Source: Propionibacteriales bacterium
Lineage (GTDB): Bacteria; Actinomycetota; Actinomycetes; Propionibacteriales; Propionibacteriaceae
Reading direction: 5' to 3'
Assembly (NCBI GenBank): GCA_017882655.1
Contig: JADGPB010000046.1
Span: 1 to 10,500 of the forward strand
Length of the DNA stretch: 10,500 nucleotides
Part shown: positions 7,351 to 10,500 of the stretch, one piece after another
Position numbering within the stretch: position 1 is the stretch's first letter
Layout: each line of letters starts with the position of its first letter
Position numbers and translations under genes: made by a program
Notes under the pieces: generated by a model
Told to the model about the DNA's origin: nothing
Databases searched by the model: none
The model's input: the letters and a program-made list of their open reading frames with translations, nothing else

Positions 7351-8526
7351 GTGCGCAAGGGCACCAGCGAGGACGTACGTCGGGAGAACCTCACGGCCGT
7401 CCTGCGGGCACTGATGGTCGACGGTCCGATGTCGCGCGCGGAGCTCGGGCGCCTCACCGGGAGGAACCGGTCGACCGTCGCGAGCCTCGTGTCTGACCTA
7501 GCCGGACTGGGTTTGGTCGACGAGCACGGGCCGATCTCCGACGGTACGGTCGGGCGGCCGAGCCATGGGGTCGCGCTGAGCTCCTCGGTGGCCGCGTTCG
7601 CCGTACATCCCGAGGTCGACGCGCTCACCGTGGCGATCGTGGGGCTGGACGCCCAGGTGCGTCGGAAGGTGCGACACGAGTTCGACCGGATTCCGTCGAT
7701 GGTGGAGGTGGTGCACCTCGCGAGCACGGTGATGGCTGCCATGGGCGCTGAGGAGTCGGGGTTTCGTATCAGCAGCATCGGTGTCGCCGTACCCGGCCTG
7801 GTACGCACTCTCGACGGTCTCGTCCGCAACGCGCCGCACCTGCAATGGTGGGAGGAACCCCTGGGCCGGGCACTCGCCGACATCACCTCGTTGCCGGTCC
7901 ACGTCGCGAACGATGCGCAGCTCGGAGCACTGGCGGAACGGGACTACGGCGCGGGCCGCGGGGTCTCGCACTTCGTCTACCTCAACGGTGGTGCGAGTGG
8001 CATCGGTGGAGCGATCGTCGCCGGGGGAGAGCTTCTGGGCGGGGCGCACGGGTACGCCGGCGAGCTGGGTCACACCCCGGTCAGCGGGTCCGCCGTGGTG
8101 GACACCGTGGGGATCTCGGGGACGCTCGAGGCCGAGGTGACCCGCGAAGAGCTCCTGTCCCTCTTGGGGGCGGACCACATGGACCACGAGTCGTTCGAGG
8201 TTGCACTGCTCGCGAATCGCTCGGAAGCAGTGGCGGCTGCCGTGGCGCGTCAGCAGCGTCAGCTCGCCGTCGCGCTCGGGACGGTCGTCAACGTGCTCAA
8301 CCCCGAACGGATCGTGCTGGGCGGTTTCCTCGCGTCGCTGCTCGCGTACGACCCCGAGGGGCTACGTACCGCGCTGTCCGCGCGGGCCCTCGGGCAGGCC
8401 TTGGAGGGTGTCGACATCGTCAGTGCCCAGCTCGGCGCGAACCTGCTTCTTGTCGGCGCCGCCCATAGGGCGCTGGAACCGCTCGTCGACGATCCAGCCA
8501 GCATGACCACGACACGTACTGGCTAG
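7351..8526 (+). CDS. ROK-family transcriptional regulator lacking the zinc-binding cysteines
   Basis: 391 residues. A winged-helix DNA-binding domain occupies ~13-60 (NLTAVLRALMVDGPMSRAELG, then TGRNRSTVASLVSDLAGLGL). A ROK sugar-kinase-like domain follows: VGVAVPG-type strand near 143-150, VANDAQLGALAE with Asn187-Asp188, the FVYLNGGASGIGGAIVAGG signature at ~208-226, and GELGH with Glu238 and His241. The ATP-binding DxGGT motif of true kinases is not evident, so it is a regulator of the NagC/XylR kind rather than a sugar kinase. Unusually, the CxCGxxGCxE zinc motif after GELGH is replaced by DTVGISGTLE (251-260): both glycines and the final Glu remain, but all three Cys are Asp251, Val253 and Thr258. 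Its effector is unknown. It is divergent from the amidoligase operon, and by position is the likely regulator of that operon and of itself. Strong SD at 7341. Confidence 0.9.
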   Translation: MRKGTSEDVRRENLTAVLRALMVDGPMSRAELGRLTGRNRSTVASLVSDLAGLGLVDEHGPISDGTVGRPSHGVALSSSVAAFAVHPEVDALTVAIVGLDAQVRRKVRHEFDRIPSMVEVVHLASTVMAAMGAEESGFRISSIGVAVPGLVRTLDGLVRNAPHLQWWEEPLGRALADITSLPVHVANDAQLGALAERDYGAGRGVSHFVYLNGGASGIGGAIVAGGELLGGAHGYAGELGHTPVSGSAVVDTVGISGTLEAEVTREELLSLLGADHMDHESFEVALLANRSEAVAAAVARQQRQLAVALGTVVNVLNPERIVLGGFLASLLAYDPEGLRTALSARALGQALEGVDIVSAQLGANLLLVGAAHRALEPLVDDPASMTTTRTG

Positions 8527-8564
8527 GCGAAGCTGTAGCTGAGAACGAGCGTGCCGAGCCGCAT
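8523..8564 (-). CDS. Small ORF, 13 codons (MRLGTLVLSYSFA), unknown
   Basis: On the minus strand an ATG at 8564 follows a near-ideal ribosome-binding site (GGAGGAGG, six-base spacer) and reads 13 codons to TAG. It sits 39 bases downstream of the LOG stop codon, so it could be the tail of that transcript. Its TAG shares the CTAG at 8523-8526 with the ROK stop on the other strand. The peptide is mostly hydrophobic (LGTLVL). I recognise no family; it does not look like the Cys- or His-rich leader peptides of actinobacteria, and no gene follows on its strand. It could be a real small protein, a remnant of a lost gene that kept its start, or coincidence. Confidence 0.35.
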   Translation of the reverse strand: MRLGTLVLSYSFA

Positions 8565-8570
8565 CGCGAA

Positions 8571-8578
8571 CCTCCTCC
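8571..8578 (-). promoter_or_regulatory. Strong Shine-Dalgarno sequence before the 13-codon ORF
   Basis: GGAGGAGG on the minus strand with a six-base spacer (TTCGCG) to the ATG at 8564. This is the best-spaced SD in the window, better than those of the long minus-strand genes, and is the main reason to take the small ORF seriously. Confidence 0.45.
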
Positions 8579-8603
8579 GTCAGGTGACGTACCCGGCTCT
8601 CGC

Positions 8604-9707
8604 TCAGCCCAGTACGTCCAAGGCCTCGGACCAAGTGTCGACGCAGTGGATCGCGGTTGCCATACCCCGGCCCGCGGACAGTGCCGTCAACAGAGGCCAG
8701 GCGGGAAGGATGTCGGTCCAGTACTCCCGGCCGACAAGTACGAGGGGAGGGATCCGGACGCCCTCGGGCGCGTAGAACGCCGGCGTCGTGGCCTGGAAGA
8801 TCTCCTGTACGGTGCCCGCGGCGCCCGGCAGGTAGAGCACGCCTCCGCCGCAGAGCTGCAGCAGCGTGTCCTCGCGTAGCGCGTTCGAGAAGTACTTCGC
8901 GATTCTCGAGGCGAACACGTTCGGCGGCTCGTGCCCGTAGAACCAGGTCGGCACGCCGTACCCACCGCCTTCCGGGTACCGCTCGCACACCTCGAGCGCC
9001 ACCCGTGCCCACGAGTCGACGCTCGGCAGGAACGTCGGCACCGCCGCCAGCGCGGCGAGCACGTCCTCGAGATCGGCCGGCGCGGCAGCCATCCTCGCTC
9101 CCAGGTTCACGGCCTCCATGGCGCCCGGACCGCCGCCGGTGAACACGGTCATCCCGGCGTTGGTCAGCGCGAGCCCGAGCCTCGCCGCGTCCTCGTACGT
9201 CCTGCTCCCGCGTACGACGTCGTGTCCGCCCATGACACCCACGACGTGGGCACGCTCGATCCTGTCCACGGCGTCCATCAGGGCGTCGCCGATCGAATGG
9301 TCGTGCAAGCTCATCGCGAGCGTCGCACCGACGTCGGGCGGCGTCCCTTGAGCGAGCCGCCACGCATTGCTGAGGGCATCGGGGGAGTCTCGGTACGCAC
9401 CGCCGCCGGCCACATCTCCGTACAGCTCGGCCGGCGTGTACAGGCGGGCCCGGTACGGGTCGAACGGCAAGCCCACGATCCCAGGGAACAGCAGCGCGCC
9501 CTGGTCGCGAAGCGAGTCCTCGACCTCCCGCGCCATCTGGCAGCCGAGGAACACGGCGCCCTGCGGCTTCGCGGTCAGCAGTACCTCCGAGCGGTCGCGC
9601 AGGTCGAGGTCCTGCACGAACCAGCCGGCCATCGAGCGGCTCCGGGATCGCAACCGGTCGAACTGCTCCAGCGACTCGACCTCCACGCTGCCGACGGTGT
9701 GTGTCAC
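8604..9707 (-). CDS. LOG-family (lysine-decarboxylase-like) Rossmann-fold protein
   Basis: 367 residues. The hallmark LOG motifs are present: GGGPGAMEA at ~191-199 and PGAAGTVQE at ~294-302, the latter a variant of PGGxGTxxE with Ala for the second Gly. Characterised LOG proteins are nucleoside-5'-monophosphate phosphoribohydrolases that release cytokinin bases from their riboside monophosphates. This longer form carries ~150 extra N-terminal residues (GWFVQDLDLRDRSEVL, GAVFLGCQMA, PFDPYRARLYTP) and its substrate is unknown. Catalytic Arg/Glu positions cannot be assigned with certainty by eye. The start is the GTG at 9707. GAGGG abuts it directly, so it is badly spaced; a GTG at 9686 is an alternative. 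A 20-codon frame from 9766 ends with its TGA overlapping this GTG, which might couple translation. Convergent with the ROK gene. Confidence 0.85.
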   Translation of the reverse strand: MTHTVGSVEVESLEQFDRLRSRSRSMAGWFVQDLDLRDRSEVLLTAKPQGAVFLGCQMAREVEDSLRDQGALLFPGIVGLPFDPYRARLYTPAELYGDVAGGGAYRDSPDALSNAWRLAQGTPPDVGATLAMSLHDHSIGDALMDAVDRIERAHVVGVMGGHDVVRGSRTYEDAARLGLALTNAGMTVFTGGGPGAMEAVNLGARMAAAPADLEDVLAALAAVPTFLPSVDSWARVALEVCERYPEGGGYGVPTWFYGHEPPNVFASRIAKYFSNALREDTLLQLCGGGVLYLPGAAGTVQEIFQATTPAFYAPEGVRIPPLVLVGREYWTDILPAWPLLTALSAGRGMATAIHCVDTWSEALDVLG

Positions 9708-9755
9708 CCCTCAACTGTGGCCCATCCGCGTACGCAGCGCCCTGCAAGTGAGCGC

Positions 9756-9845
9756 CGGTTCATCATGAGAAGGTGTCGAATCGGAGGTTCACATGGCGGA
9801 TCCGCCATGAGAACCTCCGATTCGCCCACTTATCATGATGAACCG
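9756..9845. repeat. 90-bp near-perfect palindrome (45-bp arms, no loop)
   Basis: The left arm (9756-9800) and right arm (9801-9845) are inverted copies matching at 40 of 45 positions. The perfect blocks are CGGTTCATCATGA (outer 13 bp), CGAATCGGAGGTTC (14 bp) and the centre CATGGCGGATCCGCCATG (18 bp around a GGATCC core). The five mismatches are a single A/A beside the centre and four within a short internal patch at 9769-9776 (right-arm partner 9825-9832). As RNA it would form a very long hairpin, as DNA a possible cruciform. It lies between the divergent LOG and roadblock-like genes, has no T-run, and shows no clear target-site duplication. It could be a palindromic dispersed repeat, a MITE-like element or a large operator. 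Confidence 0.9.
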
Positions 9846-9979
9846 ACTCAACGCGCCCCGGCTCGCGGGAGTGTGAGTGTCCTCACGTGTGCTGCAGGTC
9901 GTCGCGTCTGCCGGTACCGTGAGGTCACCCCAGGAGATGGTTCAGCGCACCGTTCGAGACTCAAGGAGCACCCAGACGC
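9846..9979 (+). promoter_or_regulatory. Upstream region of the roadblock-like gene and dxr
   Basis: No gene is seen here. GTGAG-TGTC-CTCAC at 9873-9886 is a small hairpin or inverted repeat. TACCGT at 9915-9920 fits a TAnnnT -10 but has no good -35 upstream. AAGGAG at 9963-9968 is the Shine-Dalgarno sequence for the ATG at 9980, with a rather long 11-base spacer. The promoter for the roadblock-like/dxr transcript is expected within this stretch, between the palindrome and the gene. Confidence 0.4.
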
Positions 9980-10360
9980 ATGTTGGACGTTGATCCTTCC
10001 CAGTTGGAGAGCGCGGTGGCTGACCTCCAGTCGCAGCTGCGCGACGGCCTCGTGGCCGCGGACATCCTCGACCTCACCACCGGGATCAGCCTCGTCGGGT
10101 TCAACGCGAACCCGCAGTCGTCGGCGCTGTTCACCCTGATGACCGAGCAGATCAACAAGATGCTCGAGGGGATCATGTACCCCGGCCTCAACCGCTACTT
10201 CCTCCTCGACCTGCACAGTGACCACAGCGCCGTCGTCGTACGGTCGCATGACGACCTGCTGCTCATGATGCTGATCGACAACACCAGGACGACCTTGGGC
10301 ATCCTGCTCAGCGTCGCCATCCCGAAAGCGCTGGCGACGCTTGAAGGGGCACGGCGCTAG
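9980..10360 (+). CDS. Small roadblock/LC7-like protein
   Basis: 126 residues. The pattern is an N-terminal helix (PSQLESAVADLQSQL), a strand-turn-strand (ADILDLTTGISLVGFNANP), a helix (FTLMTEQINKMLEG), two strands (RYFLLDLHSD, SAVVVRSHDDLLLMML) and a closing helix after TLGIL (SVAIPKALATLEG). This is the order of a roadblock/LC7 (MglB-like) domain, whose members in bacteria often regulate small GTPases or sense signals as dimers. No signal peptide or membrane segment is seen. The ATG at 9980 has AAGGAG upstream. The gene ends 11 bases before dxr, so the two are probably co-transcribed. No GTPase partner gene is visible in the window. The gene itself is solid; the family call is by pattern only. 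Confidence 0.7.
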   Translation: MLDVDPSQLESAVADLQSQLRDGLVAADILDLTTGISLVGFNANPQSSALFTLMTEQINKMLEGIMYPGLNRYFLLDLHSDHSAVVVRSHDDLLLMMLIDNTRTTLGILLSVAIPKALATLEGARR

Positions 10361-10371
10361 CGTTGGTAGGC

Positions 10372-10500
10372 GTGCGCGAAGTAGTTCTCCTCGGCGCCAC
10401 GGGGTCCATCGGGACCCAGACCCTCGACGTCGTCTCCCGCAACCGGGACAGGTTCGCCATCAAGGCACTCTCGGCCGCGGGAAGCCGGATCGAGCTGCTC
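10372..10500 (+). CDS. dxr: 1-deoxy-D-xylulose 5-phosphate reductoisomerase, N-terminal part (runs off the right edge)
   Basis: A GTG at 10372 opens 43 codons to the window edge. The first residues, (M)REVVLLGATGSIGTQTLDVV, are the NADPH-binding start of Dxr, with GATGSIG in place of the commoner GSTGSIG, followed by a helix ending in SRNRDRFAIKALSAAGS. Dxr (IspC) converts DXP to 2-C-methyl-D-erythritol 4-phosphate in the cytoplasm, the first committed step of the MEP isoprenoid pathway, and is the target of fosmidomycin. The start fits homologues, which begin almost exactly here. The SD is weak, suggesting coupling to the gene 11 bases upstream; an in-frame TTG at 10363 is an alternative. 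The NADPH-binding end is all that is visible; the active site lies outside the window. Confidence 0.93.
   Translation, partial: MREVVLLGATGSIGTQTLDVVSRNRDRFAIKALSAAGSRIELL

Noticed and set aside
8527..8603. Possible bidirectional terminator between the convergent ROK and LOG genes
   Set aside because: GAGCCG/CGGCTC and GAGCG/CGCTC can pair only across a loop of more than 20 bases and there is no T-run. The small ORF and its SD explain the stretch better.
8362..9747. 461-codon open frame on the minus strand overlapping LOG
   Set aside because: It is the +1 shadow of the LOG frame and also runs into the ROK gene; no motifs. The LOG frame carries the clear GGGPGAM and PGxxGTxxE signatures.
9756..9845. 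The palindrome as an ordinary rho-independent terminator
   Set aside because: It lies between divergent 5' ends, has no loop, no U-tract on either side, and arms far longer than a terminator needs.

Overview
The window is very GC-rich. Its starts (GTG and ATG), codon use and gene families fit a high-GC actinobacterium. Abundant GTAC/GTACG words, together with the gene content, would suit Propionibacteriales (Nocardioides/Aeromicrobium-like). That placement is an impression, not something the window proves. No rRNA, tRNA, CRISPR array, insertion sequence or phage gene was seen.

Layout, left to right. (1) At the left edge lies the N-terminal part of a DUF1345-type membrane protein, minus strand. 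(2) From 7189 down to 292, minus strand, is a tightly packed three-gene operon whose genes overlap by 4 bases each (GTGA, then ATGA). It encodes a transglutaminase-like/DUF2126 putative amidoligase fusion, a circularly permuted ATP-grasp/alpha-E fusion, and a second stand-alone transglutaminase-like protein. (3) A divergent control region (7190-7350) holds a candidate operator. (4) A ROK-family regulator follows on the plus strand (7351-8526); the cysteines of the usual ROK zinc motif are missing. (5) A 13-codon minus-strand ORF with an excellent ribosome-binding site sits in the gap between the convergent ROK and LOG genes. (6) Next is a LOG-family (Rossmann, lysine-decarboxylase-like) protein on the minus strand. 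(7) A 272-base gap between divergent genes contains a striking 90-bp near-perfect palindrome with no loop. (8) A small roadblock/LC7-like protein is followed after 11 bases by the start of dxr (MEP isoprenoid pathway), both plus strand.

How the genes may work together. The operon carries the pieces of a predicted but poorly characterised peptide-bond-forming/modifying system: two ligase-type modules (DUF2126 amidoligase and permuted ATP-grasp), two papain-like transglutaminase modules that could cleave or transfer amide bonds, and an alpha-E helical module. No Anbu-type proteasome-like peptidase, seen with this set in other bacteria, is visible here. The divergent ROK regulator is the obvious candidate controller. 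The strongest non-coding signal is the palindrome at 9756-9845, which may be a member of a dispersed palindromic repeat family or a MITE-like element.
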